NCBI RefSeq assembly: GCF_036182465.1
Contig: NZ_CP108081.1
Location: 1,426,001 to 1,490,000, forward strand
DNA length: 64,000 nt
Direction of reading: 5' to 3'
DNA from: Streptomyces sp. NBC_00258
GTDB lineage: Bacteria; Actinomycetota; Actinomycetes; Streptomycetales; Streptomycetaceae
Shown: piece by piece, positions 35,066 to 43,792 of the stretch
Position numbering within the stretch: position 1 is the stretch's first letter
How the letters are laid out: every line of letters begins with the position of its first letter
Position numbers and translations under genes: made by a program
The notes under the pieces: generated by a model
The model's input: only the letters and a program-made list of their open reading frames with translations
The model's database searches: none
What the model was told of the DNA's origin: nothing

Positions 35066-35848
35066 GTGAGCGAGACCGACCATGAGAGGGCGGCCGAGGC
35101 GACCGGGGTGCGCAGTGTGCGCAGGGCTCTGGACATCCTGGGACTGCTGACCGAGGATCAGCCGACGGTCACGCTGAGGGAGATCGTCGACGCCACCGGT
35201 CTGGCCAAGACCACGGTGGTCCGCCTGGTGCAGACCCTCGAACAGTGCGGTCTGCTCTGGGACACCCCGGCCGGCTACACCGCGGGTCCCGGCCTGTGGC
35301 GCTGGGCGCATCTCGCGCACACCAGCTGGGAACTGCCCCGCGAGACCCGCAAGTTGATGCGCGAGCTGGCCGAGGAGCAGCAGGAGACGGTCAACCTCTT
35401 CATGCTGCGCGGTCTGTCCCGCGTCTGTGTGGCCCAGCAGGAGAGCCCGCAACCGCTGCGCCATGTCGTACGGGTCGGCGACGAACTCCCGCTGTGGGCG
35501 GGCGCCTCGTCCAAGATCCTGCTGCGTACGGCTCCGGACGCCCTGCTGCACCGGATCGCCACGGGCTCGCCGCACGGCGAGGGGCACGCCAGGCAGTTGC
35601 GGGTGTGGGCGGACCTGGCGGCAGAGCGCGGCTTCGCGGTCAGCCGCGGCGAGCGCGACGAAGGTCTGACGGCCGTTGCCGTACCCGTCGTCGGCCGCAG
35701 CGGGGCCGTCGTCGCCTCTCTCTCGCTCAGCGGACCCAGCCACCGCTTCCCCGAGTCAGCCGTCGAGCGGTTCGCCACCGCGCTCACGGAAGTCGCCCGG
35801 CAGATGTCGGAACAGGGCTTCGACCACCCGCTCAGCCCGACGAAGTGA
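35066..35848 (+). CDS. IclR-family regulator
   Basis: A 260-residue IclR protein (GTG start). Winged HTH is at about residues 15-70 (SVRRALDILGLLTEDQP, LREIVDATGLAKTTVVRLVQ). The effector-binding domain follows (ETVNLFMLRGLSRVCVAQQ, ERGFAVSRGERDEGLTAVAVPV). It is divergent from the seven-gene operon and upstream of a CoA-transferase/lyase pair, so it probably controls both sides. TTCGA/TCGAA arms at 35032-35048 in the gap are a possible operator. Confidence 0.93.
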   Translation: MSETDHERAAEATGVRSVRRALDILGLLTEDQPTVTLREIVDATGLAKTTVVRLVQTLEQCGLLWDTPAGYTAGPGLWRWAHLAHTSWELPRETRKLMRELAEEQQETVNLFMLRGLSRVCVAQQESPQPLRHVVRVGDELPLWAGASSKILLRTAPDALLHRIATGSPHGEGHARQLRVWADLAAERGFAVSRGERDEGLTAVAVPVVGRSGAVVASLSLSGPSHRFPESAVERFATALTEVARQMSEQGFDHPLSPTK

Positions 35849-35938
35849 CCACGCGGCAGAAGGCGCCGCAACCTCCGCAGAGACTGCACGAACTCCAGGA
35901 AGCACAGAAGCCGCAGGAACCGCAGAAGGAGCCGGTGC

Positions 35939-37141
35939 ATGCCCGAACGACCGCTCTCAGGAATCCGCGTACTCGATCTCACCAATGTGCTCGCAGGACC
36001 GTACTGCAGTTACCACCTCATGCTCCTCGGCGCCGAGGTCGTCAAGGTCGAACAGCCGGGCAGGGGCGATCTCGCGCGGAGTCTCGGCCCTGATCCGGAG
36101 CTGAACCGGGCCGGCATCGGCGCCTCGTTCCTCGCCCAGAACGCCGGCAAGAAGTCACTCGTGCTCGACCTCAAGGACCCCGGCGACCGGGCCGACTTCG
36201 AGGAGCTGGTGCGCGGCGCGGACGTCCTGCTGGAGAACTTCCGGGCCGGGGTGCTGGCCCGGATGGGATACGACGCCGACCGGCTGCGGGAACTCAATCC
36301 GCGCCTGGTCAGCTGTGCGATCACCGGCTTCGGTCAGTCGGGGCCGATGAGCGCGGCCCCCGCCTACGACCAGATCATCCAGGGTCTGTCGGGGATGATG
36401 AGCATCACGGGCACCACCGACACCGCCCCGCTCAGGGTGGGCTTCCCCGTGTCCGACTCGCTCGGCGGCCTCGGCGCGGCCCTCGCGATCAGCGCGGCTC
36501 TTCTGGGACGGGAGAGGACCGGACATGGGGCGCGGCTGGACGTCTCCATGCTGGAGGTCTCCCTCTCCGCGATGGGCTGGGCCGTCTCCAACTACCTGAT
36601 CAGCGGGGTCGATCCGGAACCGATGGGCGACCAGAACGCCACCGCGGCCCCGTCCGGAACCTTCGAGACCGCCGATGGCGGGCTGAACATCGCGGCCAAC
36701 CGGCAGGAGCAGTTCGTCACGCTCTGCCGTCTGGCCGGGCTGCCCCACCTGGTCGAAGACCCGCGGTTCGCCGAGCGCGAGGCACGCAAACGGCACCGTA
36801 CGGAACTCAACACCGAGCTGAACGCGGCGCTGCGCCAGAAGACCGCTCTGGAGTGGGAGACAACGCTGTCCGCGGCCGGGGTCCCCGCGGCCCGCGTCCT
36901 GACGGTCCCCGAAGCCGTGGAGCTGGAACAGCTGGCCCACCGCTGCTTCTTCACCGATCTGCCCTATCCGGACGGTTCCGGCCGCACGCTGCGGGTCAGC
37001 GGCAACGGCGTACTGGTGGACGGCGAACCGCTGTCGCCGGACGACCCGCCGCCGCTGCTCGACCAGCACGGCGAGGAGCGGGAGCGGCTGATCGCACGCT
37101 GGCGGGCGCACCGCCACGCCGCCGAGGCGCGGGCGTCATGA
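35939..37141 (+). CDS. Class III CoA-transferase (CaiB/BaiF)
   Basis: A 400-residue formyl-CoA-transferase-like enzyme: LSGIRVLDLTNVLAGPYCSYHLMLLGAEVVKVE-type N-terminus, NAGKKSLVLDL, DVLLENFRAGVLARMGYD, and the catalytic Asp in PAYDQIIQGLSG. It moves CoA between carboxylic acids, so it would activate an acid produced or imported by the locus. It ends in a 4-bp overlap with the citryl-CoA-lyase-like gene, which would act next on the CoA ester. Confidence 0.93.
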   Translation: MPERPLSGIRVLDLTNVLAGPYCSYHLMLLGAEVVKVEQPGRGDLARSLGPDPELNRAGIGASFLAQNAGKKSLVLDLKDPGDRADFEELVRGADVLLENFRAGVLARMGYDADRLRELNPRLVSCAITGFGQSGPMSAAPAYDQIIQGLSGMMSITGTTDTAPLRVGFPVSDSLGGLGAALAISAALLGRERTGHGARLDVSMLEVSLSAMGWAVSNYLISGVDPEPMGDQNATAAPSGTFETADGGLNIAANRQEQFVTLCRLAGLPHLVEDPRFAEREARKRHRTELNTELNAALRQKTALEWETTLSAAGVPAARVLTVPEAVELEQLAHRCFFTDLPYPDGSGRTLRVSGNGVLVDGEPLSPDDPPPLLDQHGEERERLIARWRAHRHAAEARAS

Positions 37142-37959
37142 CGGCCGGGCCGCAGGACGGCCTGGTCGCGCAGTGGTGGGCCACCGCCGTCAGCCGGGTC
37201 GAACCCGGCATCATCGAACTGCGCGAACACCCGGTACAGGACCTGATCGGCCACGCGACCTTCGTCGAGACGATCTGGCTGATGCTCCGGGGCGAACTTC
37301 CCCGTCCCGAGCAGGCCGGGCTCCTGGAAGCAGCGCTGGTGGCAGGCGTCGACCACGGACCGCAGGCGCCCTCGATCGCCGCCGCCCGAATGGCCGCCAC
37401 CTGCGGGGTGGGGCTCAACAGCGCCGTGGCCACCGGGGTGAACATGCTCGGTGATGTGCACGGCGGGGCAGGTCAGCAATGCGTGCAGCTGCTGAGCGAG
37501 ATCACCGAACGGCACGGCCAGGGCCGGGAGTTCGACCTCGCCGTGGCGGAGGTCGTCGGCGAATGGCGCGGGCGCTCGCGCTATCTGCCCGGCTTCGGCC
37601 ATCGCTTCCACCCCCGCGACCCGCGCCGCGACCCGCTGCTCGCCCTGGTGGACCGGGCCGTGGCGGACGGCCTGGTGGAGGGCGCCCACCTGCGGGCGGC
37701 CCGCGCCGTGGAGGCACATCTCAACCGGGGGCGCGAGGGCAGGAAGCCCGTGCCCATGAACATCGACGGCGCCACCGCCGTCATCTACGCCGAACTCGGC
37801 TTCGCCGCGCCACTGGCCCGCGGCCTCTTCGTGCTCAGCCGCAGTGTCGGCATCCTGGCCCACGCCTGGGAGGAGACCGGACAGGGGCGCCGCAACAAGA
37901 GCCCCATGCCGCCTTCCATGGTGCCGGTCCACCTGGTGGCACCAACAGCGCGTCCGTAG
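37138..37959 (+). CDS. Citrate synthase-fold citryl-CoA lyase-like protein
   Basis: A 273-residue short citrate-synthase-fold protein. Conserved active-site features are visible: His in NMLGDVHGGAG, His in LPGFGHRFHPRDPR, and Asp in MNIDGATAVIY. The short length and these motifs match citryl-CoA lyase-type (retro-Claisen) enzymes rather than full-length citrate synthase. Coupled by ATGA overlap to the CoA-transferase, it likely cleaves a CoA ester to acetyl-CoA plus an oxo acid. Substrate not known. Confidence 0.87.
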   Translation: MTAGPQDGLVAQWWATAVSRVEPGIIELREHPVQDLIGHATFVETIWLMLRGELPRPEQAGLLEAALVAGVDHGPQAPSIAAARMAATCGVGLNSAVATGVNMLGDVHGGAGQQCVQLLSEITERHGQGREFDLAVAEVVGEWRGRSRYLPGFGHRFHPRDPRRDPLLALVDRAVADGLVEGAHLRAARAVEAHLNRGREGRKPVPMNIDGATAVIYAELGFAAPLARGLFVLSRSVGILAHAWEETGQGRRNKSPMPPSMVPVHLVAPTARP

Positions 37960-38112
37960 CGCTCGGTTGACCCTCACCGCTCGAAAATCCCCTGTCGCGC
38001 GTCTTGTCATGGACGCACAGCCGTCCCTAACGTGACCTCCCATCACGCGAACCCATTCTGCGGATTGCGTAAACCATCTAGCGGACCTTGATCGAATCGA
38101 GGGAACTGAACG

Positions 38113-40272
38113 ATGGAAAGACGCTCCTTCCTCCTGACAGCCGCGGCGGGCAGCGCGGCCACCGTCTCCTCCCTGGCGACCCCCGCCGAAGCGGCCCCGA
38201 ACACGTCTGCCGGCCTCGCCCTCCCGGTACCCCCGCAGTCCGCCGCGCTCGGCAACACAGGCACCAACTGGCCCAAGGTGGGCGGCAATTACGGCAACCA
38301 GAACCACTCCACGCTCCGGGACATCACCCCGCAGAACATCAAGAGGCTCGGCGGGGCCTGGCACATCAACCTGGAGGGCGGCTCCACCGGCGCGTACCAG
38401 CAGTGCACGATCGTCGTGCAGGACGGTGTGCTGTACGTCGAGACCACCCAGCAGAACGTCTTCGCCGTCAACGGCAGGACGGGCGAGGTGATCTGGAAGA
38501 CGAACCTCGGCACCGAGACCACGAACATGCGCGGTGTCGCCGTCGCCGAGGGCAAGGTCTTCACCATCTCCGGTACCAACATCGTCTACGCCCTCGACAA
38601 GAAGACCGGGGCGATCGTCTGGCAGAAGCCACTGATCGTCGACGACAACGGTGGCGACGACGGCTGCGACAACGACAGCGGCCAGTGCGGCGGCAACAGC
38701 GGAGGACTGGCGGGCGCGGTCGTGCACTGGGACGGCCTGGTCTACATCGGCACCGAGGGCTCGACCGCCGGCGCGCGCGGCCGCGGATACGGGCTCGACG
38801 CCAAGACCGGCAACGTCGTGTGGACCTTCTGGGGACCGCCCGGACCCGGGGAGTTCGGGCACGACACCTGGGAGGGCGACTCCTGGAAGACCGGCGGCGC
38901 GGTCCCCTGGATCCACCCGGCCGTCGACCCCGAACTCAACCTGGTCTACTGGACGTTCGGCAACCCCTACCCCCGCACGGACGGCTCCTCGCGCGGCGGC
39001 GACAACCTTTTCGCCAACTCGATCGTCGCCATCGACGCCAAGACCGGCAAGCGTCGCTGGCACTTCCAGTCGGTCCACCACGACATCTGGGACGCCGACA
39101 ACGTCATGGCGCCGGTGCTCGCCGACCTCCTCATCGACGGCAGGAAGCGCAAGGTCGTCGTCTACGGCTCGAAGACCTGCTGGTACTACATCCTCGACCG
39201 CCGCACCGGCGAGGCCGTCCACGGCATGGAGGAGCGGCCGGTCCCCCAGCACGCCCTGCAGAAGACCTCGCCCACCCAGCCCTTCCCCGGTGGCGAGCCG
39301 TTCGTGTCCCCGTATCCGGAACTCGACAAGACGACCCGGCCCGTGCCCTTCTACCCGACCGGCGGCCTGTACGAGGTCTTCTGGGACCGGGCCACCATCC
39401 TCTTCCCGGGCGCGGGCGGCGGAGCCGACTGGGGCTTCCCCTCCTTCAGCCCGAAGACCGGATACGTCTACGTCGGCTACGGCCTCGTCAACTCCTCCTA
39501 CTCCAACACCCGCGGCGGACGCGTCAACACGGCCCGCCCTCTGGGTGAACTGTTCGGCGGCGGCCTCGTCGCGATGGACCCCCGCACCAACTCGGTCGCC
39601 TGGCGAAAGGAGGGCCCCTGGTCCCTCGCCCACGGCAACGGCATCCTCACCACCGCCGGCCGTGTCCTCCTCCAGGGCCGCCCGGACGGCGTCCTCGAAG
39701 CGATGAACGACACCGACGGCAGGACTCTGTGGACCTGGCAGTGCGGCGCAGGAGTCAACACCGTCCCGGTCTCTTACGAGATCGACGGCGAGCAGTACAT
39801 CGCCGTGCTCGCCGGAGGCAACGGACTCCCCTTCCCCGACATCCCGCGGGGCGACCACCTCTGGGCGTTCAAGCTCGGCGGCAAGGTCGAGCAGGCACCC
39901 GCGCCCACTCCCCCGTCCCGCCGCAACCAGATCCGTACCGCCGCCGTGACCGGTGCGACGGCACGCGACACCGTCACCCTCGGCCGCGTCTGGAGCACCG
40001 CCACGGGCTCCCCCGGCACAACCGAGAACACGGTCGCCCAGAACGCCATGGCGCCGCAGCACCTGACGGTCCCGGCCGGCACCGCCGTCACCTTCACCAA
40101 CCCCGCCGACAACCGGCAGGCCCATGGCGCGGTGGCCTTCTTCGACGCGGAGTTCGACACCGGGCTGCTGATGCCGGGCCAGTCGTACACGTACACCTTC
40201 GGAAAGCCCGGCGAGTACTTCTACAACGACCCTGCCTTCCCCCAGTCCACCGGCAAGATCGTCGTCCAGTGA
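38113..40272 (+). CDS. PQQ-type quinoprotein dehydrogenase with a cupredoxin-like C-terminal domain
   Basis: A 719-residue exported protein. A Tat-type signal (ERRSFLLTAAAG) precedes an eight-bladed PQQ beta-propeller with repeats such as VFAVNGRTGEVIWK, IVYALDKKTGAIVWQ and AIDAKTGKRRWHFQ; the quinoprotein Asp region is SVHHDIWDADN. Residues from about 620 form a cupredoxin-like fold (TVPAGTAVTFTNP, HGAV, FGKPGEYFY), but the usual Cys/His/Met copper ligands near its end are replaced (YNDPAFPQS). It probably oxidises an alcohol or sugar outside the cell if PQQ is supplied; no PQQ genes are here. Confidence 0.85.
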   Translation: MERRSFLLTAAAGSAATVSSLATPAEAAPNTSAGLALPVPPQSAALGNTGTNWPKVGGNYGNQNHSTLRDITPQNIKRLGGAWHINLEGGSTGAYQQCTIVVQDGVLYVETTQQNVFAVNGRTGEVIWKTNLGTETTNMRGVAVAEGKVFTISGTNIVYALDKKTGAIVWQKPLIVDDNGGDDGCDNDSGQCGGNSGGLAGAVVHWDGLVYIGTEGSTAGARGRGYGLDAKTGNVVWTFWGPPGPGEFGHDTWEGDSWKTGGAVPWIHPAVDPELNLVYWTFGNPYPRTDGSSRGGDNLFANSIVAIDAKTGKRRWHFQSVHHDIWDADNVMAPVLADLLIDGRKRKVVVYGSKTCWYYILDRRTGEAVHGMEERPVPQHALQKTSPTQPFPGGEPFVSPYPELDKTTRPVPFYPTGGLYEVFWDRATILFPGAGGGADWGFPSFSPKTGYVYVGYGLVNSSYSNTRGGRVNTARPLGELFGGGLVAMDPRTNSVAWRKEGPWSLAHGNGILTTAGRVLLQGRPDGVLEAMNDTDGRTLWTWQCGAGVNTVPVSYEIDGEQYIAVLAGGNGLPFPDIPRGDHLWAFKLGGKVEQAPAPTPPSRRNQIRTAAVTGATARDTVTLGRVWSTATGSPGTTENTVAQNAMAPQHLTVPAGTAVTFTNPADNRQAHGAVAFFDAEFDTGLLMPGQSYTYTFGKPGEYFYNDPAFPQSTGKIVVQ

Positions 40273-40286
40273 GAGGACCGGCCGCC

Positions 40287-41306
40287 ATGATGTCCAGAGC
40301 ACGTCCAGCACGTACGACGGTGTCCGTAGTGGCCGCGGTCAGTGCCACGCTCCTCATCGCCCTGGCCGCCTTCCTCGGCCTACAGCACCAGATGTCCGAG
40401 AACCAGGCTTCCGCGCGAGGCGATGGCAGACCCGCCGGAACCGGAGCGCAGGAACTCGGCGACCCCGACTACGGGGTCTGCCGCGGCACCAGCGCCAAGT
40501 GCTACCACGACTGGGGCAACTTCTCCCCGGCCGCCGACGGTTACCGAGTGCTCCTCTACACACGGACCGCGGGACCCCGCCACGCGAACCTCGGTCCCAC
40601 ACTCGGCGCCGGACTCAACCCGGCGCTCGCCGACACCAACGTCGTACAGAACGCCCTGGTCGGGATGGGCACGAAGAACGGTTTCACCGTCGACTGGACC
40701 GAGGACGTCACCCAACTCTCCTCCCCCGCACGGCTCTTCCGGTACAACGCGGTCGTCTTCTACTCCACCAGCCGCGACACACTAGACGACGCCGCGCAGA
40801 CCTCCCTGCGCCAGTACGTCCGCGGCGGCGGAGGCTTCGTCGGGATCCACAACGCGTTCGGCACGCAGTACAACTGGCTTTGGTACGAAGGCCTGTTGGG
40901 CGGCGCGAACTTCTACGACCACGGGCCCGACCAGCGTGGCACGGTCGTCGTGCAGAACCGCCGCGACTCCTCCACCTCGGATCTTCCGACACGCTGGGAC
41001 TTCACCGACGAGTGGTACAACCTCGTCCCGGCCCCTTCGAAGGTCCGCGTCCTGGCCTCCGTGGACGAATCCACGCTTGCCGAGGGTGTCACGGGCAACC
41101 AGGGCCACCCCGGACACGGCAGGCACCACCCGGTCGCCTGGTGCCAGTACTACGACGGCGGACGTGCCTGGCTCACCACCCTCGGCCACGACGCCAAGGC
41201 CTTCTCGACCGATGGTTCCTTCCCCGGTGCGGACCAGTTCCAGAACCTGGTCCTGGGCGGCATCGAGTCCGCCATGGGCAGGACCCCGTTCTGCCGGGCA
41301 GGCTGA
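40287..41306 (+). CDS. ThuA-like domain protein, membrane-anchored or secreted
   Basis: A 339-residue protein with an N-terminal hydrophobic segment (TVSVVAAVSATLLIALAAFLG), then a ThuA-like domain (YRVLLYTRTAGPRH, FYSTSRDTLDDA, GGGFVGIHNAFGTQYNW, HPVAWCQYYDGGRAWLTTLGHD). ThuA folds occur with sugar-oxidising or sugar-binding modules. It starts 14 bp after the quinoprotein gene, so the two likely form one extracytoplasmic system. Reaction unknown. Confidence 0.85.
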   Translation: MMSRARPARTTVSVVAAVSATLLIALAAFLGLQHQMSENQASARGDGRPAGTGAQELGDPDYGVCRGTSAKCYHDWGNFSPAADGYRVLLYTRTAGPRHANLGPTLGAGLNPALADTNVVQNALVGMGTKNGFTVDWTEDVTQLSSPARLFRYNAVVFYSTSRDTLDDAAQTSLRQYVRGGGGFVGIHNAFGTQYNWLWYEGLLGGANFYDHGPDQRGTVVVQNRRDSSTSDLPTRWDFTDEWYNLVPAPSKVRVLASVDESTLAEGVTGNQGHPGHGRHHPVAWCQYYDGGRAWLTTLGHDAKAFSTDGSFPGADQFQNLVLGGIESAMGRTPFCRAG

Positions 41307-41341
41307 ACCGCTCCACACCGGACGGGCCAAGTGATCGTGAG

Positions 41342-41357
41342 GACCGGCGTGCCGGTC
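41342..41357. terminator. Small hairpin between convergent genes
   Basis: GACCGGC (41342-41348) and GCCGGTC (41351-41357) are perfect arms around GT, between the ThuA-like gene and the convergent aldo-keto reductase. Confidence 0.35.
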
Positions 41358-41441
41358 ATCGCCCTCATCCCCTTGCTGATCCGCTGGTTCGGCATCGAGG
41401 TCCGTCACCGACCTCTGCGGAGTGCTGACGGGTGCGCGGCC

Positions 41442-42437
41442 TCAGTTGCCGACGCCGAGGCCGGCCATGAAAGCGGACGGGTATCGGTCGCCGCGTGCAG
41501 CGCCCGGCGGCACCGCCTTCTCGATCTCGGCGAGGTCGTCCTCGGTGAGGTCCAGCTCAATCGCGGGCAGCGCCTCGGCCAGCCGCTCGCGGGTGCGGGC
41601 GCCGACCAGCGGCACGATGTCGTCGCCCTGCGCGGCCACCCAGGCGATGGCCAGCTGGGCGACCGTGCACCCCTTCGCGTCGGCGACCCGGCGCAGCGCC
41701 TCCACGAGGGCGAGGTTGTGTTCCACGTTCCCGCTCGAGAACCGCGGGCTGAAGCCGCGGCCGTCGCCGGGGCCGGCTGTGCGGTCGGCGGACCAGTGCC
41801 CGGAGATGAGGCCACGGCCGAGGACTCCGTACGCGGTCAGGCCGATGCCGAGCTCCCGCAGCGCAGGCAGAATGTCCGCCTCCACCGCACGGGACAGGAG
41901 GGAGTACTCGATCTGAAGGTCGACGACCGGGTGGACGGCATGCGCCCTGCGGATCGTCGCCGCGTCGACCTCAGAAAGGCCCAGGTGCCGGACATACCCG
42001 GCGTCGATCATCTCCTTGATCGCACCCACCGTCTCCTCGATCGGTACCGCGGGGTCCAGCCGGGCGGGACGGTAGATGTCGATGTGGTCGGTGCCCAGCC
42101 GGGTCAGCGAGTAGGCCAGGAAGTTCTTCACCGCCTCGGGCCGGCCGTCCTGCCCGCTGAACTCGCGGCCCGGCCCCCGCAGCTGACCGAACTTGACGCT
42201 CAGCCGGTAGCTGTCCCGGTCCCGGCCGCGCAGGGCCTCGGCCAGCAGCAGCTCGTTGTGGCCCATGGCGTAGAAGTCACCGGTGTCGATCAGCGTGACG
42301 CCGGCCTCCAGCGCGGCGTGCACAGTGGCGATACCCTCCGCGCGGTCGGCCACGCCGTAAGCGCCCGACATGCCCATCGCGCCAAGGCCCAGCGCGGAAA
42401 CGGCCGGACCGGTGCTGCCCAGGGTTCGTGTCTGCAT
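41442..42437 (-). CDS. Aldo-keto reductase with an altered tetrad
   Basis: A 331-residue NADPH-dependent aldo-keto reductase (RTLGSTGPAVSALGLGAMGMSG start; Asp and Tyr in IDTGDFYAMG; Lys in SVKFGQLRG). The usual catalytic His position reads IDIYRPARLDP, i.e. His replaced by Ala, a variant seen in some Streptomyces AKRs. The ATG at 42437 has AGGAGA upstream. Divergent from an XRE regulator that probably controls it. Confidence 0.9.
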   Translation of the reverse strand: MQTRTLGSTGPAVSALGLGAMGMSGAYGVADRAEGIATVHAALEAGVTLIDTGDFYAMGHNELLLAEALRGRDRDSYRLSVKFGQLRGPGREFSGQDGRPEAVKNFLAYSLTRLGTDHIDIYRPARLDPAVPIEETVGAIKEMIDAGYVRHLGLSEVDAATIRRAHAVHPVVDLQIEYSLLSRAVEADILPALRELGIGLTAYGVLGRGLISGHWSADRTAGPGDGRGFSPRFSSGNVEHNLALVEALRRVADAKGCTVAQLAIAWVAAQGDDIVPLVGARTRERLAEALPAIELDLTEDDLAEIEKAVPPGAARGDRYPSAFMAGLGVGN

Positions 42438-42509
42438 CGCGTTCTCCTTCGTCGTCGGTCTGCCGTCCACCCTGCGGCGGCGCCGCGACCCACGGGAGCG
42501 GAGCGTTCA

Positions 42510-42528
42510 TCCTGGGAGCGCCGCTCCC
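42510..42528. promoter_or_regulatory. Operator between the aldo-keto reductase and XRE 2
   Basis: TCCTGGGAG followed by a dyad, GGGAGCG/CGCTCCC (42514-42520 and 42522-42528). It shares TCCTGGGA with the sites upstream of the XRE genes at 22212 and 60119. Confidence 0.6.
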
Positions 42529-42564
42529 TGGCTCGGCTCGCCCGGCCCGAGGGACGATGGGGCC

Positions 42565-43425
42565 ATGGAACGTGAGCAGCTCGCCGACTTCCTGCGCCGC
42601 CGCCGCGAGGCGATCCGCCCGGCCGAGGTCGGCATCGCCGACGGCCCCCGCCGCCGAACCACCGGCCTGCGCCGGGAAGAGGTGGCCACACTCGCCGGGA
42701 TGTCGGTGGACTATGTCGTACGCCTCGAGCAGGGCCGCAGCAGTCAGCCCTCGACCCAGCTGCTCGGCGCACTGGCCCGGGCGCTGCGCCTCTCCGACGA
42801 CGAGCGCGACCACCTGTTCCACCTGGCCGGACACCGGCCCCCACCGGCCGACGGGGTGGCCCGCCAGGCCCGCGCCGGCCTGATCCGCATGCTCGACCTG
42901 CTCGGCGACACCCCGGCCCTTGTGATGTCCGACCTGGGCGAGGTCCTCGCCCAGAACCGGGCCGCCCTCCTGCTCACGGGCGACCACACCGGCATCTCCG
43001 GCGACCGCCGCTACATCGCGTACCGCTGGTTCACCGACCCCGCGACCCGGGCCGTCACCCCGCCCGAGGAGCAGGAACGCCACGCCCGCCAGCTCGTGGC
43101 CGACCTGCGTGCGGCGGCCGGCCGCCGGACCGGCGACTCCATCGTCACCGGACTCGTCGACCGGTTGCAGGCCGCGAGCGCCGACTTCCGCCGGCTCTGG
43201 GCAGAGCACGAGGTGGCGGTCCGGCGCGCCGACCGCAAGACCCTGCTGCATCCGCGGGTCGGCCGCCTGCTGATGGACTGCGAGACCCTGGTCACTCCCG
43301 ACCAGGGTCAGCAGCTGCTGGTGCTCACCCCGGCGGACGCCGAGGCTCGCGAGCGGCTGGAGCTGCTGCGGGTCATCGGGATCGAGGAATTCCCCACGGG
43401 GGCAACGGGCCCGACGGCACGGTGA
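42565..43425 (+). CDS. XRE-family regulator with MmyB-like ligand domain (2)
   Basis: A 286-residue XRE regulator. HTH signature: TTGLRREEVATLAGMSVDYVVRLEQG. Ligand-domain motifs: LVMSDLGEVLAQNRAALLL, YRWFTDPATR, FRRLWAEHEVAVRRADRK, HPRVGRLLMDCETLV. It faces the aldo-keto reductase at 42437 and likely represses it. Confidence 0.9.
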   Translation: MEREQLADFLRRRREAIRPAEVGIADGPRRRTTGLRREEVATLAGMSVDYVVRLEQGRSSQPSTQLLGALARALRLSDDERDHLFHLAGHRPPPADGVARQARAGLIRMLDLLGDTPALVMSDLGEVLAQNRAALLLTGDHTGISGDRRYIAYRWFTDPATRAVTPPEEQERHARQLVADLRAAAGRRTGDSIVTGLVDRLQAASADFRRLWAEHEVAVRRADRKTLLHPRVGRLLMDCETLVTPDQGQQLLVLTPADAEARERLELLRVIGIEEFPTGATGPTAR

Positions 43426-43554
43426 AGCGGCCGGCCATGGGCAGCGGCTCGGTGTGCGGTGGTCGGGTCGGCGGAATGGCTGTAGCCGCCGAGCATGCCC
43501 TCTTCAGCCGTCGGGGCTCGATGTACGCGCGGGCACCCCGCCTGTGAGCGTAAT

Positions 43555-43673
43555 TCTCAACGCCCATCAGGATGATCCTCCCCCGGCTTTCGGCCAGGAG
43601 ACCTCAAGGCGCCGAGCCGTTTGGCGGCCTGCACGGCCCAGAGCCCGATCGCGCCGTCACCGATCACCGTCAA
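43555..43673 (-). pseudogene. Relic of a zinc alcohol dehydrogenase
   Basis: The minus strand reads LTVIGDGAIGLWAVQAAKRL, a textbook Rossmann segment of zinc-dependent alcohol dehydrogenases. After a short shift into another frame, RIILMG follows (43562-43579), the next conserved block of that family. Everything else of the gene is missing. The relic lies on the target side of regulatory copy C, where other copies have an intact oxidoreductase. I see no other gene in 43426-43792. Confidence 0.65.
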
Positions 43674-43724
43674 CGTCCCTCGTACACGGGTCATGTGCCA
43701 GACCGCGCCGTGCCAGGGAACCGT

Positions 43725-43749
43725 GTTCCGGGGCATGACAGGACCCCTC
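43725..43749 (+). promoter_or_regulatory. Repeated regulatory element, copy C
   Basis: 25-bp core GTTCCGGGG then CATGACAGGACCCCTC, 44 bp upstream of an XRE gene; extended similarity with the others runs left through GTGCCAGGG. Confidence 0.75.
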
Positions 43750-43792
43750 ACACGCCTACCGGCGAGTCACCTGCGCCCGCACACTCAGAAGC

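Noticed and set aside
31633..35136. A 1167-codon minus-strand frame that appears to fuse a novel protein to the ThDP enzyme
   Set aside because: Its upstream half is an Arg/Gly/Pro-rich alternate frame of the aldehyde dehydrogenase gene; the ThDP enzyme has its own ATG at 33387.
36964..40311. A 1115-codon open frame on the minus strand
   Set aside because: It is antisense to the CoA-transferase, lyase, quinoprotein and ThuA-like genes, shows no family motifs, and has the codon-position GC pattern of a shadow frame.
43557..43751. A conserved small peptide encoded by the repeated element (minus-strand reading MRGPV-P-N-P-H)
   Set aside because: Similar peptides read out of several copies, but this follows from DNA conservation; frames are not consistently flanked by start and ribosome sites, so a regulatory DNA explanation is simpler.
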